64,000 nt of DNA. It comes from Carposina sasakii (taxonomy: Eukaryota > Arthropoda > Insecta > Lepidoptera > Carposinidae). The stretch covers positions 2,115,501-2,179,500 of the forward strand of contig CP053159.1 of the NCBI GenBank assembly GCA_014607495.2. The letters are read 5' to 3'. The translations under genes were made by a program, and so were the position numbers. This document shows, in pieces, positions 45,028 to 55,935 of this stretch. The notes under the pieces are model-generated. The model made no database searches and was not told the origin of the DNA. It was given only the letters and a program-made list of their open reading frames with translations. Within the stretch, counting starts at the first letter, position 1. Each line of letters begins with the position of its first letter.

Positions 45028-45228
45028 GAAGGTACTGGATCCGACGGACGGGTCAGTTGTAGATGCAGGTGCAGAAGTAGTAGGTACCGGACCAGACAGC
45101 CGGGTCACTGTTGTAGATGCAGGTGTAGAAGTTGCAGGTAGGAGTTGCAGGTACCAGACCCGACGGACGGGTCACAGTTGTAGATGCAGGTGCAGACGTT
45201 GTAGGTACTGGATCGGACAGATGAATCT
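45028..45228 (+). repeat. 54-bp minisatellite, about 3.5 units
   Basis: Units begin GGTACTGGATCCGACGGACG and contain GTTGTAGATGCAGGTGCAG. One truncated 13-bp unit (GGTAGGAGTTGCA) lies between units 2 and 3. 54 is divisible by 3, so frames stay open on both strands by composition only. Confidence 0.65.
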
Positions 45229-45229
45229 T

Positions 45230-45350
45230 CTCGGTCGCGGATTACTGAACGCGACGCGGGCGCGGATTGTTCGCGCTGTATAGGTCCGTGGTCACAGAGC
45301 GCGGTTACTGAACGCGATGCGGGCGCGGTTTGTTCGCGCTGTAGAAGTCC
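45230..45350 (+). repeat. GC-rich repeat pair of about 63 bp
   Basis: Two copies of TTACTGAACGCGACGCGGGC...TTGTTCGCGCTGTA, differing at a few positions. Confidence 0.6.
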
Positions 45351-46084
45351 GGCGAAGTGCAGCAAGGGTCCCGGGGCAGGCGGCCCCGGGACAAGGCCTT
45401 ATACTTCCGTTCTTCACTCTGGCTGAGTAGCCGACGGAATGCTTGACTTTTTCCCGTTTGTATGGCTTATATACGAATTTTTCTCTCCATTTTCAAATTC
45501 TTGAATTCGAAATGAATTCTTTTTCTTCATGAAGTTTTGTAAAGATTTGAGTGTACGAAAAGAGTAATATAATGAAAAAGTGACATGACAAGAGCTTGCC
45601 AAAAGGATGACTTTTCGTTTCAAAATAGACCAATTTCTGTGTTTTGGCTTGAATTAGTTGGATAATTTGTGATTTAAATATAAAATCAAAAGGGAAACTG
45701 TATAATATGTATCTGAAAAGCGCATCCTCGAGGAATGATCAGGTGATGAGATAAAGTGAAAATGAAATATGTTGTGATAAATTAAAAAGTCCCTTAAACT
45801 CCTCGGATTGAGCTCCCAGGACTTCTATAAGGTCCTCAAGGTTAGTAAATTCTACAGTATATACGAATACTCACGAGCGACAGGCATGCCGTTTAGTATA
45901 AATATTTGTTTTCGTAATTATAATTTTCAAAATTTCTATTCATTCCGTTTTATATTTGATCTTAAGTATTTTGTTTTTAATGTAAATAAAAGCTGTTTGG
46001 ATTTAGAATATTTTTAGGACAATAGTTTTAGTGTACCTATTTAGTGATTTTTAAATACGCCTATCAAATATTCTAATTATTATT

Positions 46085-46280
46085 TGGATAGATCATCCCA
46101 ATCATATCTCGGTTCGCTTAATCTCTTCATTCCCGGATATGTATGCGGAGTTGGATCTGTTAAAAGGATACCTACAACAACCTAACCAAACCAATCCCAG
46201 TCATATCTCGCTTCACTTAAATCTCTTCGTTCCCGGATATGCACGCGGAGTTGGATATGTTAAAAGGATATATATCCTTA
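46085..46280 (+). repeat. 109-bp direct repeat
   Basis: AATCATATCTCGGTTCGCTTAA...TGCGGAGTTGGATCTGTTAAAAGGATA at 46099 recurs at 46200 with a few differences (CGGTTC/CGCTTC, TATGCG/CACGCG). Confidence 0.62.
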
Positions 46281-46348
46281 GTCGGAGTGATATACTACAT
46301 GTTCAATCCTTTCCCGGATATGATTAGCCCATGCTTAGTGGTTTGTAG

Positions 46349-47954
46349 TTATGTACCTAAGTTATGTACTATGTTTTTGTGTTTCGTGCATTTTTGGTGT
46401 TTGTGTTTTATTTTCGCTATTTTGTGATACTTTTATTAATGAAGGGACGTTTCTAGTGTTTCACTACGACAGGACGTTTCAAGTTTAGTGTTAGTTGTGT
46501 GTTTATTTTACGAAAAGACGTTGAAAGTGTTGCAAGAGTTGCAAAAAGGAAGTTGAGGTTATCCGTCCTTGATATTTTAACTTCCGAGTTAAAAAAGTTT
46601 TCTGTAGGTCCGCCCTATTTTCTACTACTCTGCCACCGTATTGGCTATATTTTTTGGAAGATCATAGTGGTGATGATCACTCTTTGAAGCTTTTTAAACT
46701 GGAAATGACATGTATGTGTGTGTGTTGTCGAAATTTCTTCAGAGAAGGCATTATGTTTCCATTACATATACTTCCAGTTAAGTTTCAATGAGTTTCAGTG
46801 ATAATCACTATGAACTGGCAAAAAAGATAGCCGATACGGGGGCTGATCATATAATCTGCTGGAAGTGGAAACTGATCATGCTTTCGGATGCACTCTCATT
46901 ACAATATCAATTTCTCCTCAAGTCAAATGAATGAAAAGTAGAACCCAATTGCATGATCAGATTTAACTAAGATAATGTATATTGTCCACTCTGATCACAT
47001 TAACTTCAAAGTGTTTTAGAAAATAAGAATTTTCTGGATATTATCAGAAAATTTATAAGTGATTGTAACTGACATTTTCTACTTACTGTTTTGACTAGAT
47101 AATGAAGTTGTAGTATATAAAATAATAGAGTAATATTTATTATACATGTATAAGCATATACCGTTGGATGGGCCATCAAAGAAATACAAAAACAAATTAA
47201 ATGTGCAAGGTGTATACTCATTTATCTACTAATAATACTGATATAAGTACATAAATGGATATCACACAAGGAAAATAAAACACTAAAACAACGGAAATTG
47301 ACCTATCCATCGGAATATGTGGTTAGATACTTTGGCCACATAACTAAACTTAAACCATAATTATAAAAGCCAAGTTTTCATTTGATTTCTTTGCTTGTGA
47401 AAATCATAAAGATCTTTGTACATTTTGTTTGTTAGCAGCTTTATTTATGAAAATTTTACTATGTACAATTAGAGCATAGGACTAAACCTAGTACTAGAAT
47501 ATTTTCTAAATATTTCACTAAGTTAATGTATTTTAAACTGGTGTTATATTATTATGTAATAGGATTTTGAAATGTATGGACATAGATATGTAGGCTACAT
47601 AGGTAATATACGGTATTGCAATAAATATTAAAAAATGTGTGCGTTGTATTTGGCCTTTTTAACTAAATAATAAGTATAAAATTTTATATGAATAAAAATA
47701 CTTTAAAATAGCAATGAATAATGTAATTGCCTAGTAAAATATGTAAAAAAAAATTAAAGGCTGTTGAGTCTATGATTCTTTTGCCTACCATTTGTGACGC
47801 ATAAAAAAATATCCGTGCCAGTGGGTATTTTGCTTTAGGTTCAAATCAAATGTATAGAAGACGTCCGTCTCATGCGTTAGCATCCCTACTTAGTCTGTGC
47901 AAACAACGCACCAGTTTGTTGCTGCTGTCAGTGTCAATGTCAGTTAAGTGTCCA
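46349..47954. other. Intergenic, no recognised feature
   Basis: AT-rich, with short chance ORFs only. No repeats with clear ends were recognised. Confidence 0.45.
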
Positions 47955-48310
47955 TTTTTTTTTATTAAAAAGGAAGGGCAAAGAAAACTATGTCCATGCT
48001 GCCATTGTCTTCAGTAATTCTTTTTATAGGTGATGGACACCTTGCATTGCGTCTTATTTATACATATAGCTAACCTGCATATAAACCATGCACATGTTTC
48101 CATTTTAATTGCATTACACATAAACAAAATATAACTTATCTAGGTATATACCAGAAAATATCACTTCGTCGACACCTGCGTTAGGTGCAATGCAAGGTCT
48201 TTATGCATAATACTAAATTCTTATTTAGTGTTCCTCTACACACCTTAGGTAAGTCCTCAATGATTATAGGCACATGATGACATGGCTAATGAAAATCTAA
48301 TTTCAACTTC
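47955..48310 (+). repeat. Dispersed repeat J, degenerate copy
   Basis: TTTTTTTTATTAAAAAGGAA, CCATGCTGCCATTGTCTTCA, CATATAAACCATGCACATG. Similar order to 43961-44420 but heavily mutated. Confidence 0.45.
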
Positions 48311-48839
48311 CTACGCCCAAGTTTCGGTTGTGCGATTTTCTAGTTTCAATAATACGAGTAGTTTAGACTTTGTCCAAAAGGTTGTATCGCAGAGATGAAT
48401 GACCCAGTGCATTGTAATGGGGTTCCTAAGGGAAGCGGCTGAGTGGCTACTAAGTACATGATAAGAAAATGATATAAACCTATATATATACATATGTAAT
48501 ACAGTAGGTATAGGTAAAGTCGTAAAGTATAGGTAGGTTTTCTAAAAATTGACACTTAGCTATACCCGAGAAGGGTTGTCGTCAGGCAGGCAGGCACCCC
48601 ATAAATAATGGAATAACTAACGACAGGAATATGAGTGTAGTACTTATAGGTAGGTGTTATTAATTAGTGCATTACTTCATACCTACTAGACGTGTGCGCC
48701 GATGATATATATAATTATCGGCGACAAACCCCAGTTAGAAATCGGCGGCGGCGGCGTGGTTTCGGATATCTCCATAGTTTTTATTTGAGGTAGGTAGTTA
48801 GGTAACCGATGCGCCTACCCGCTGGACTTTCAAAAGTGC

Positions 48840-48985
48840 GCAAAAGTTGGCAGTCTATTGGATGTGCTGTGCACGCTCCTGCTGATAGCTGCCGGCGCCG
48901 AAGCTGTACCAGCGGAGCTGGACCTTAAAAATTATGGAAAAGTAGGCAGTCTATTGGATGTGCTGTGCACGCTCCGGCTGATACG
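48840..48985 (+). repeat. 97-bp direct repeat with open frame
   Basis: GGCAGTCTATTGGATGTGCT-GTGCACGCTCC occurs at 48849 and 48946. The plus frame is open over both (VGSLLDVLCTL twice). No homologue recognised. Confidence 0.5.
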
Positions 48986-49204
48986 ATTACGACTAAGACA
49001 AATCTAATTACAAGTTCAAGTGCGACAAGCCGTTTAGGTTCTAGAGCGTGCCAAAGAAGTACCTACATACATAGATACACTCAAAAAACATAACCCTCCT
49101 TTTGGCGTAATCAGGTAAAAACATACCTACACTTTTTTCAGTGGGGTCAGCTTCATACATCTCGTCATCTCGTGATCGTAGACGCGGGGTCCAATGATGA
49201 AAAT

Positions 49205-49530
49205 TAAATATAAAAAAACGGCCAAGTGCAAGTCGGACCGCGCGAGGGTTCCGTACAAACCTGTTTTATTATATGACGTAACTAAAATTTAAGGATTTCG
49301 CCATTTTTCCTTTATCTGTAATATATGACGTTGTTTCGTACGTACCTACCGTTCGTCCGTCACGCCACGCCGTCATTGCGGTAGGTGGCACCACCGCGCG
49401 ATAATCGAATACCGCGCGGCCTCATATAATATATATTATTGTGAAGTTTCATCAAAATACATTCAGTATTTTTTGCGTGAAAGAGCAACAAACATACATC
49501 CTCAAAAACTTTCGCGATTATAATATTAGT
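49205..49530. repeat. Two dispersed repeat remnants side by side
   Basis: GGCCAAGTGCAAGTCGGACC-GCGCGAGGGTTCCGTAC (49220-49260) is a repeat widespread in insects. 49435-49525 is the 5' half of Helitron-like family C in reverse (TTTCGCGATTATAATATTAGTAGGA). Confidence 0.5.
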
Positions 49531-49989
49531 AGGATAGATAATAAACCCTTTATTATAAATGCCAAATTACCTAAGTTTTTCGTTTGTGACCACTTACATA
49601 GGTAAAGGTACGTAGTTGTAAGAACGACTCACGGCCAATTTCAATACGAGAGATCAAAAAGAATCTCGGATTTTTCTATTTCTAATTTAAAATTTTGTAT
49701 GAATCTATGAACGTCAGTTATAGAAATTGGCTGATGGACTACATTCTGCATACCACGTTATTGATATTACGGCCGTGATAAAAAAACGCCATATATCCAG
49801 GTGATTTGTCAGAAAATAGTTGTCAGAAAATCACAATAAAACAGGTGTTTTTGTTAATTGACACACGCAACATAAATTGTGTAGGTAGAATAGTAGGTAT
49901 TATAATAATTTCAATACACACCTATTATAACATTTATAACCATGTCTATTTGAATATCTTTATGTACTTAGTAGTACTTACCTACGTGA

Positions 49990-50475
49990 GTAACTAATTT
50001 TGTGTCGCGTAGTAACTAATTTGTGGAGCGTTTTTAATTTGTATTGTTACGTTTTTATTTGTAAGCTTTGTAAGAAAGTAGCTTATTTTGTGTTGTGTTT
50101 CTATTTGTATTGTTGTAGTATATTGTCTTTAGTTTTATATTATTTACGACTTGTCCATTAGGCAAGTTAACTGGCGACACGGAAGACCAGCGTTATAGCA
50201 TCTCGTGCTATAACATTATGCTGAGTGGCGACTAATTTTTCGTCGCACTTTTATATTGTCTACTTTTGATGACTTTTGGTATTTTTATGTTATTTTTGAT
50301 ATATATATATTTATAATATGTGTATGTATATGTATATATGTGTATAATGTTTTGATGTATAGTACCTATATGCAGTGATTACGGTATTATACCCACTTTA
50401 TATATTTTAGCTTGTAATTTTTTATGTGTGTGTGTGGCGAAAAATAAACGTTTTCTTTCTTTCTTTCTTTCTATT
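49990..50475 (+). mobile_element. LINE 3'-UTR-like fragment with AATAAA and (TTTC)n tail
   Basis: Non-coding, T-rich sequence with a hairpin-prone GCGACAC...GTGGCGAC segment (50170-50235), then AAAATAAACG and a (CTTT)n tract at 50452-50472. This layout is that of a truncated non-LTR retrotransposon 3' end. The family was not identified. Confidence 0.45.
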
Positions 50476-50490
50476 CTAACCTTTTATTAT

Positions 50491-50650
50491 ACTGTTACAA
50501 TCGGGCTGTATAGTTACGCGATAATAAACTAGATGTCGCTACTGGTAAAAGTAGTCCGCAACATCGATTCCTTTGGACAGTGTTAGAACCCCGCTATGTA
50601 GTTACGACACGATCAACTAGATGTCGCTACTGGTAAAAATAGATCGCAAA
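50491..50650 (-). repeat. Tandem repeat of about 87 bp beside the gypsy element
   Basis: AACTAGATGTCGCTACTGGTAAAA occurs at 50528 and 50614 (in part), each preceded by GTAGTTACG-like sequence and TGTTA(C/G)AA. It may be repeats inside a 3' LTR or in the 3' UTR. Confidence 0.55.
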
Positions 50651-50782
50651 TTCGATTACTTCTTCCGGCTTCTTAGAATAATCTCGGTGTATTAGAACAT
50701 CCGTCGTCGGGAACGTTCTAGACTAGCTAGCTAGGACTAGGAAAGTAGACGGACTTCTCACATCGTAGGTACTCACAACAAT

Positions 50783-51889
50783 TTATTCATCTTCGAACTC
50801 GGTTGCTGAAAGTGTACCAGAGTTGGCGGACATAGTTCGTGAGCTTGAGGCAGAGATCGTGTCACTACTATCATCGGGTGGAACAACCTCACCGTCCTGA
50901 TAGTGGACCGCCGTTTCGGCCTCTTCATCACTAAGTAACGATGTAGCTACTTCAACTAAACCTTCAAAGCCGCCGGGTACTGCACGTAAATTTTCATGAG
51001 CGTACTTGTAAAGCCTTCTAGAACCTTTAGTGTCCTTTAACTCATACCTGTCATTGTCTAAAACACGAGTTATAACAAACGGACCCCTATACTTCCTATG
51101 CAACTTAGTTTGGTTACGTTCGCTACACTTTATGAAGACATAATCACCTTCAGAAAATGGTCCAACAACTGCTCTACCTCTGTTAAAACGCTGTGCTTCC
51201 GTTTTCGCGGCCTTTGTGATATTTGCCGCTGCCGTATTGCGAATAGCATCCAGATCAGCCCGAGACTCTGGTTCAGAATCTGGTAGTATTTTGGAGAGCC
51301 CTAGCGATTGGGAACGTATGCCAAACATTAACTCTGATGAAGTATAACCCGTAACTCTTGATCGCGTGCTATTAATCGCTAATTGCACCTTTGGAAGCTC
51401 GTCGCGCCATACTTTGTTTGGATCATTTTCGACAATTGTAAGCAGACTTTTTAACGTTCGCATAACGCGCTCCACTTGGCCGTTTGCCCTACTTGATCCA
51501 GTTGCGATAAGATGCAGTTCTATGTTATGGTCGCTACAAAACTTCTTAAAATCGACGCTTATATAACACCTGCCTTGGTCTGTAATTACCCTTTTTGGGG
51601 CTCCAAATAAGCAAACTGCAGATCTTAACGCTTTGACAGCACAGGCTGCATCAAGGGAGGTGGTATACTCGAGAAGAACGAACTTAGTAAAACCATCGAT
51701 AATCACTGAGGAATATTCTTTCCTGTCGCTCTTTCCGCTAAGTTTCCCAGTGATATCGATGTATATCGTATCCCAGGGTATAGTCACCTTAGGAATCGTA
51801 TGCAATCTCACCTGTTGGGCCCCTGAGGGGCCTTTGGATGCCCTACATACAATACATGAGTCAACAAATCTATGAACCTGCTTGGCCAT
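50783..51889 (-). CDS. Gypsy integrase ORF
   Basis: 368 residues from an internal Met. Upstream in the same frame, outside the ATG-bounded ORF, histidines of an HHCC zinc domain are visible; the two cysteines are in DSCIVC. The catalytic core has D in YIDITG, D in ITDQGR and E in NGQVERVMR. The C-terminal domain is basic and ends in an acidic Ser-rich tail. It lacks a visible chromodomain. Confidence 0.88.
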   Translation of the reverse strand: MAKQVHRFVDSCIVCRASKGPSGAQQVRLHTIPKVTIPWDTIYIDITGKLSGKSDRKEYSSVIIDGFTKFVLLEYTTSLDAACAVKALRSAVCLFGAPKRVITDQGRCYISVDFKKFCSDHNIELHLIATGSSRANGQVERVMRTLKSLLTIVENDPNKVWRDELPKVQLAINSTRSRVTGYTSSELMFGIRSQSLGLSKILPDSEPESRADLDAIRNTAAANITKAAKTEAQRFNRGRAVVGPFSEGDYVFIKCSERNQTKLHRKYRGPFVITRVLDNDRYELKDTKGSRRLYKYAHENLRAVPGGFEGLVEVATSLLSDEEAETAVHYQDGEVVPPDDSSDTISASSSRTMSANSGTLSATEFEDE

Positions 51890-51999
51890 TTGTGGAAACC
51901 AATATTTCTCGTAGATTTTATCAAGCGTTTTGTCCGCACCTAAATGTTGAATTACCGTATGGACATGATTTATAAGGGTCCAAATAAGGGAGTTTGGTA

Positions 52000-54495
52000 C
52001 TACAGGAAGCCAGAAACTGGTCTTATTTCGTTCAATTTTCCTGTACAGGATGCTATGTAAGTATGCGCGATCGCTTCAGGGAGTTCCCCGCTATTGTGCT
52101 TACAAATAAGATCTTGTATTTCTTTGTCACGTTTCTGCTCTACAGCTAACCAGCCCTCATGAAGCTCTACGAAATTTACCATTTTTTGCCTTTTAGATGG
52201 AATGACTTTGTCACTAATTGATTCTATTTGTGTGTTGGACGATTTGGGTTCGGGAAGGGGGTTCCTAGAAAGAAAGTCGGCGTGCTCCATGCTACTGCCT
52301 TGCTTATGTATAATTCCAAAGTCATAAGCTTGCAGAAAAGCCCACCAGCGGTGTACTCTGGGTGTAAGATCAGTTTTAGACTTGGATGCCTTTAAAGAGT
52401 TGCAATCCGTGAACACAGTAAAATGCTGCCCGTATAAATAGTGGCGAAAGTTTTCTACCGCTCGAACGACCGCCATCGTCTCTAACTCATACGAGTGGTA
52501 GCGTGATTCGGTGTCGGTCGTTCGTCGGCTAAAATAGGAAACGACGTGGGGCACGCTGTCTTTCCTTTGTATTAAAATCGCTCCATACCCTTCCGAACTC
52601 GCGTCCGTGTGCAATTCAATTGGTAGATCTGGATCAAAAATGGTCAGAACCGGCTCGGAGGTAAGAATTTGTACTACCTTTTTATGGATGTCGTCATGAA
52701 GTTTAGTCCACACTATTGGACCTTTCAGTTTCGTCAATGGATATAATGGGCCTACGATTCGGGTATAATTCGGTATGAATCGTCGAAAGTAAGAAGCCAG
52801 CCCCAAAAACTGACGAACCTGAGTCGCAGTTTTTGGGGTAGGGGCATCTACTAGAGCCTGTATCTTCGCAGGATTCGGTGTGACTTCACCAGCTCGAACA
52901 ACATAACCTAGGTAATCGACTTGATTCTTTAGAAATTTGCATTTTCGAATGTTAAACGAGAAACCTGCTTCTGAGAGTACCTTAAGAGTTTCGTCAAGTC
53001 GCGTCAATACCTCGGCAATATTGTTCGAATAGCAAAGAACGTCGTCCATATACGCTAAGGCTACTTTGTCTTTCAGCAAACCGAGAACTTTATTTATGCA
53101 GCGCTGATAAACGGATGCTGCGTTTCGTAACCCGAAAGGCATGGCTAGGTACTCGTACTGGCCGTCCGGTGTTACGAATGCAGTTCGCGCAATGCTATCA
53201 CTATCTACTAAAATTTGATGGTAGCCAGATGCCATGTCAAGGGATGAGAAGAAACATGCACCGTTTAAACGATCTATTTGTTCATCGATTCGCGGGAGCG
53301 GGTAATGTTCGGGCCTCGTATTGGAATTTAGCTCCCTGTAATCTACGCACATCCTGTCCGAATTATCTTTCTTTTTCACTAATAATATGGGGCTAGCAAA
53401 CGGAGAGGTACTTTCGCGGATAACCCCTGCGTCCAATAGAGACTTAACCTTTTCCCTTACTATTTCCTTTTCAGCTGGAGACAACTTATAAGGCACCCGC
53501 CTTTGGACCGTTTTAAGGGGGTCTATCAGATCGATGCGCAAAACGCCTGTCGTTACACGTCGAGTAGGTATACCGTCTATGAAAAATTCACTGTACTTGC
53601 TAAGTATTTGCAGAAGTGCTATTTTATCTTGTCCTAGTAAATCCGTGTCTATATCCGTAAAATTTAAGTTTTCGTTAATTGCTACTTCTCTGTGCACATA
53701 AAATTCTATACAGTCTGTACCAAGCTTCACATTAATACCTTGTTCTAATAGGTCCCTACCTATTATTATCGGTTCTGAGATAACACTGCGGTCGACAACA
53801 TGGAATAATAAAGGTACTTTTATGCCCTGAATATCTACAGTACTCGAGACTTGAGAGACACACCTGGTGCTGTCATTTCCTATTCCCGTAAGCAAAACCA
53901 AAGAATTGTGCAATGTACCCGGTAACTTCTCAGCAACATTATCACGAACCAAAGAGCAAGCGGACCCACTATCAAAGAGAAAAGAAACGGTCTCACCCAG
54001 TGATGTAGTTAAACTCCCTCTGGCTGCCCGACGCTCGCAGACTTGAACTTCTTTGATGGCTGTCGGAGCGCTGTTGCCGCCCTTTCTTTCTGGACAGGTT
54101 GATGCGATATGTCCCGCACGTCCACACACGAAGCAGGTAATAGTGCTTGGCATCTTCTCAGGCATCTTCTGCATCTTGTCCGTTGACTTTTGCGTGAAAG
54201 CAGGATCCTCTTTTCTTTTGCGACAGTCGATTACTCTATGGCCTGTCATACCACATCGATGACATATTCCAGAAAACCGTTGTTCATTAGAGCGAAATCT
54301 CTTTGCTTCTTGTTCATTTGCGTCATAACCATCATTCCGCCTCTTTAGAGCGATACTATTGAGTACGCGACATAACTGCGACCTCGTATTCAATATGTGT
54401 GAATGAAGCTCCTGACGGATTTGGCTGTCTCTCTGACTTAAGATGGATGTCACGAGTCCTGCAATCATGTCTTCAGCCATTTCTACTCTCGGCAT
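52000..54495 (-). CDS. Gypsy zinc knuckles, protease, reverse transcriptase and RNase H
   Basis: 831 residues from an internal ATG. Two CCHC knuckles are present (C78-C91 and C121-C134). The aspartic protease active site FDSG is at 174-177. The RT spans about 340-520, with LAMPFGL at 450-456 and catalytic YMDD at 482-485. RNase H has its first aspartate in HTDAS (about residue 640), and LSRNPL near 750 marks the end of the RNase H region. The last approximately 15 residues are out of frame with the integrase part, showing a frameshift. Confidence 0.9.
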   Translation of the reverse strand: MPRVEMAEDMIAGLVTSILSQRDSQIRQELHSHILNTRSQLCRVLNSIALKRRNDGYDANEQEAKRFRSNEQRFSGICHRCGMTGHRVIDCRKRKEDPAFTQKSTDKMQKMPEKMPSTITCFVCGRAGHIASTCPERKGGNSAPTAIKEVQVCERRAARGSLTTSLGETVSFLFDSGSACSLVRDNVAEKLPGTLHNSLVLLTGIGNDSTRCVSQVSSTVDIQGIKVPLLFHVVDRSVISEPIIIGRDLLEQGINVKLGTDCIEFYVHREVAINENLNFTDIDTDLLGQDKIALLQILSKYSEFFIDGIPTRRVTTGVLRIDLIDPLKTVQRRVPYKLSPAEKEIVREKVKSLLDAGVIRESTSPFASPILLVKKKDNSDRMCVDYRELNSNTRPEHYPLPRIDEQIDRLNGACFFSSLDMASGYHQILVDSDSIARTAFVTPDGQYEYLAMPFGLRNAASVYQRCINKVLGLLKDKVALAYMDDVLCYSNNIAEVLTRLDETLKVLSEAGFSFNIRKCKFLKNQVDYLGYVVRAGEVTPNPAKIQALVDAPTPKTATQVRQFLGLASYFRRFIPNYTRIVGPLYPLTKLKGPIVWTKLHDDIHKKVVQILTSEPVLTIFDPDLPIELHTDASSEGYGAILIQRKDSVPHVVSYFSRRTTDTESRYHSYELETMAVVRAVENFRHYLYGQHFTVFTDCNSLKASKSKTDLTPRVHRWWAFLQAYDFGIIHKQGSSMEHADFLSRNPLPEPKSSNTQIESISDKVIPSKRQKMVNFVELHEGWLAVEQKRDKEIQDLICKHNSGELPEAIAHTYIASCTGKLNEIRPVSGFL

Positions 54496-54510
54496 ACGTT
54501 CTATATACCC

Positions 54511-55032
54511 CTATAATCGCATCGCTGCCTCGCAAGCAGTCTCTTTGGATCCAATTTGGAAGCGTAGAATCTCATCAAAGTAATCTTGGGGAAGCATGGG
54601 CTTGCTAAATTTTGCGGTCATCAATTCCTTAATTTTTATCCAGTTCAACTGATCATGTTGTAGTTTTGTAAGAAAAGTAGCTGCTCTTCCCTTGAGAGCA
54701 TGAGTAAGGACCAGTAAAAGATCAGCCCTACTTAGTTGTCTACTATTTACAATGATTTCCGTTATGTTGCACCAACCTTCCACATCCGCCTCATGTGCAT
54801 CAGGGTCAAATTGTATTAGCTGTGTAGACATGCTGCTCACAGTAGGCGTTGGTGGCTGCTGTGCAGCCAATAAGCGGGTTAGCAATATTTCTAAGTTGCT
54901 CGATGGGATTTGGTTTTGAGGCGCTGCACTAGTTGCATTTACCTCCTCAACAAAAGGCCCTTGGCATCCCACTTCTGATGAAGGCATTACCGTCCCATCA
55001 GAACCTTGTGGAGAAGTCATTTTGGCTGGCAC
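54511..55032 (-). CDS. Gypsy gag-like ORF (5' part, ends at premature stop)
   Basis: 173 residues. A low-complexity N-terminus is followed by a Gag capsid-like helical region with the W/F pattern FDPDAHEADVEGWCNI and ALKGRAATFLTKL, typical of retrotransposon Gag. The ORF stops at TAG 54511-54513. The frame downstream is the same one and is open into the zinc-knuckle ORF, so the stop looks like a point mutation rather than a natural end. Programmed readthrough is possible but not supported by any visible signal. Confidence 0.75.
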   Translation of the reverse strand: MPAKMTSPQGSDGTVMPSSEVGCQGPFVEEVNATSAAPQNQIPSSNLEILLTRLLAAQQPPTPTVSSMSTQLIQFDPDAHEADVEGWCNITEIIVNSRQLSRADLLLVLTHALKGRAATFLTKLQHDQLNWIKIKELMTAKFSKPMLPQDYFDEILRFQIGSKETACEAAMRL

Positions 55033-55039
55033 TAGGCGT

Positions 55040-55464
55040 AGGATGTCGGGCGAGGAGGTTAAATTATGACACCGTCTACGATCACTGTTTTAATTACTGT
55101 ACAATTATTCACAGTGTAAGATAAACTTGAACTACAGCTCTCTAATTAACAATTGAGTACTTAATCATCGATAAATCAAGACGTTCCGCACAACACGTGG
55201 TACATGACCTAGATCCCAACGGATAATAATCTTTTTTCCTTTTTAATCTGACATCGTCTACCTTAGTTTTATTTTTATACCCTCAATTTTTAATATTACT
55301 TTGACAGGTGTAACTTTTTCTTTTTTTCTAGTCTATGATCGTTTTAGAAAGGAAACCAAGTTAGAATTATTGTACCAGTGCTGTGCGTTACGTCAGAGTG
55401 AGCCTAAAGCTATCGCTGCATCTCACTCTTTACAATTAAAAAATCAAGGCGCCGCGCCGTCATA
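55040..55464. other. 5' flank of the gypsy element, LTR not recognised
   Basis: This is where a 5' LTR and primer-binding site would be expected. GGTGTCATAATTTAACC (minus strand, about 55054-55070) is a possible degenerate primer site, but no tRNA match can be confirmed by eye. Confidence 0.3.
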
Positions 55465-55806
55465 CTAATATTATAAAGGGGCAAACTTTGTTTGTTTGTT
55501 TGTTTATTTGCAGCGATTAGGCTCTGAAACTACTGGACCGATTTCAAAAATTCTTACACCGTTAGAATCCTTATTAGACCCGGATAGGGTTACCAGATGA
55601 AAAAATCAAAAGACCGGAGAAAAGGCCTGATTTCCATGAAAAAGTCCTGACATTTTCTACAGTTTATTAATTTTCTCTCAAAAACGTACCTATTTTGCAA
55701 TAAGAGACATTAATATTCTAAATAAAGGGCATCAATAAATTAATTATTAATAAAGAAGATGCGGATTTTATTCCTTTGTTCATAAGTATCATAAAATTAT
55801 TAATAA

Positions 55807-55935
55807 AGAAATGGAAAAAATTCTTCACCCGAGTGGGAATCGAACCCACGACCACTGCAAACCGTGCCAGCCGCTATAACCACTAAGCCACCGGGTCAAT
55901 TACTCGGATGGCGAATTTTACCATCTCTTTTCTAA
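55807..55935 (-). mobile_element. Second SINE of the same body with a different tRNA head
   Basis: Same flanking body as 33242-33362 but a different head: box A TGGCTTAGTGG and box B GGGTTCGATTCCC. Six of seven acceptor-stem positions still pair. The anticodon region is too long and unpaired for a standard tRNA. Confidence 0.68.

Larger units (their letters stand above)
44449..46337. mobile_element. Possible 1.9-kb element with 11-bp flanking repeats
   Basis: GTGGTTTGTAG occurs at 44438-44448 and again at 46338-46348, and the ends between them are weakly inverted (ACATGGGTAA and the complement of TTAGCCCATGCTTA). The interior holds GGATATATATCC motifs near both ends, a long hairpin, a 54-bp minisatellite, a 65-bp repeat pair and a 109-bp direct repeat. 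No coding capacity was recognised. Confidence 0.45.
50783..55032 (-). mobile_element. Ty3/gypsy-type retrotransposon, gag-pol without recognisable LTRs
   Basis: Order on the minus strand: gag-like ORF, two CCHC knuckles, protease, reverse transcriptase, RNase H, HHCC-zinc and D,D,E integrase. RT before integrase is the Ty3/gypsy order. Breaks: an in-frame TAG at 54511-54513 inside the gag region, and a frameshift near 52040-52060 between RNase H and integrase. No envelope-like ORF was found. I compared 50460-50780 with 55040-55460 by eye and found no matching LTR pair, so the copy may be end-truncated or its LTRs may have diverged. A sequence repeated twice at 50491-50645 could be part of a 3' LTR. 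Confidence 0.85.

Noticed and set aside
44945..45365. Overlapping ORFs of 86-112 residues on both strands
   Set aside because: They are produced by the 54-bp and GC-rich repeats, whose lengths keep frames open. No protein features.
55830..55902. Minus-strand tRNA gene candidate
   Set aside because: The anticodon region is too long and unpaired, and the flanks match the SINE at 33242-33362.
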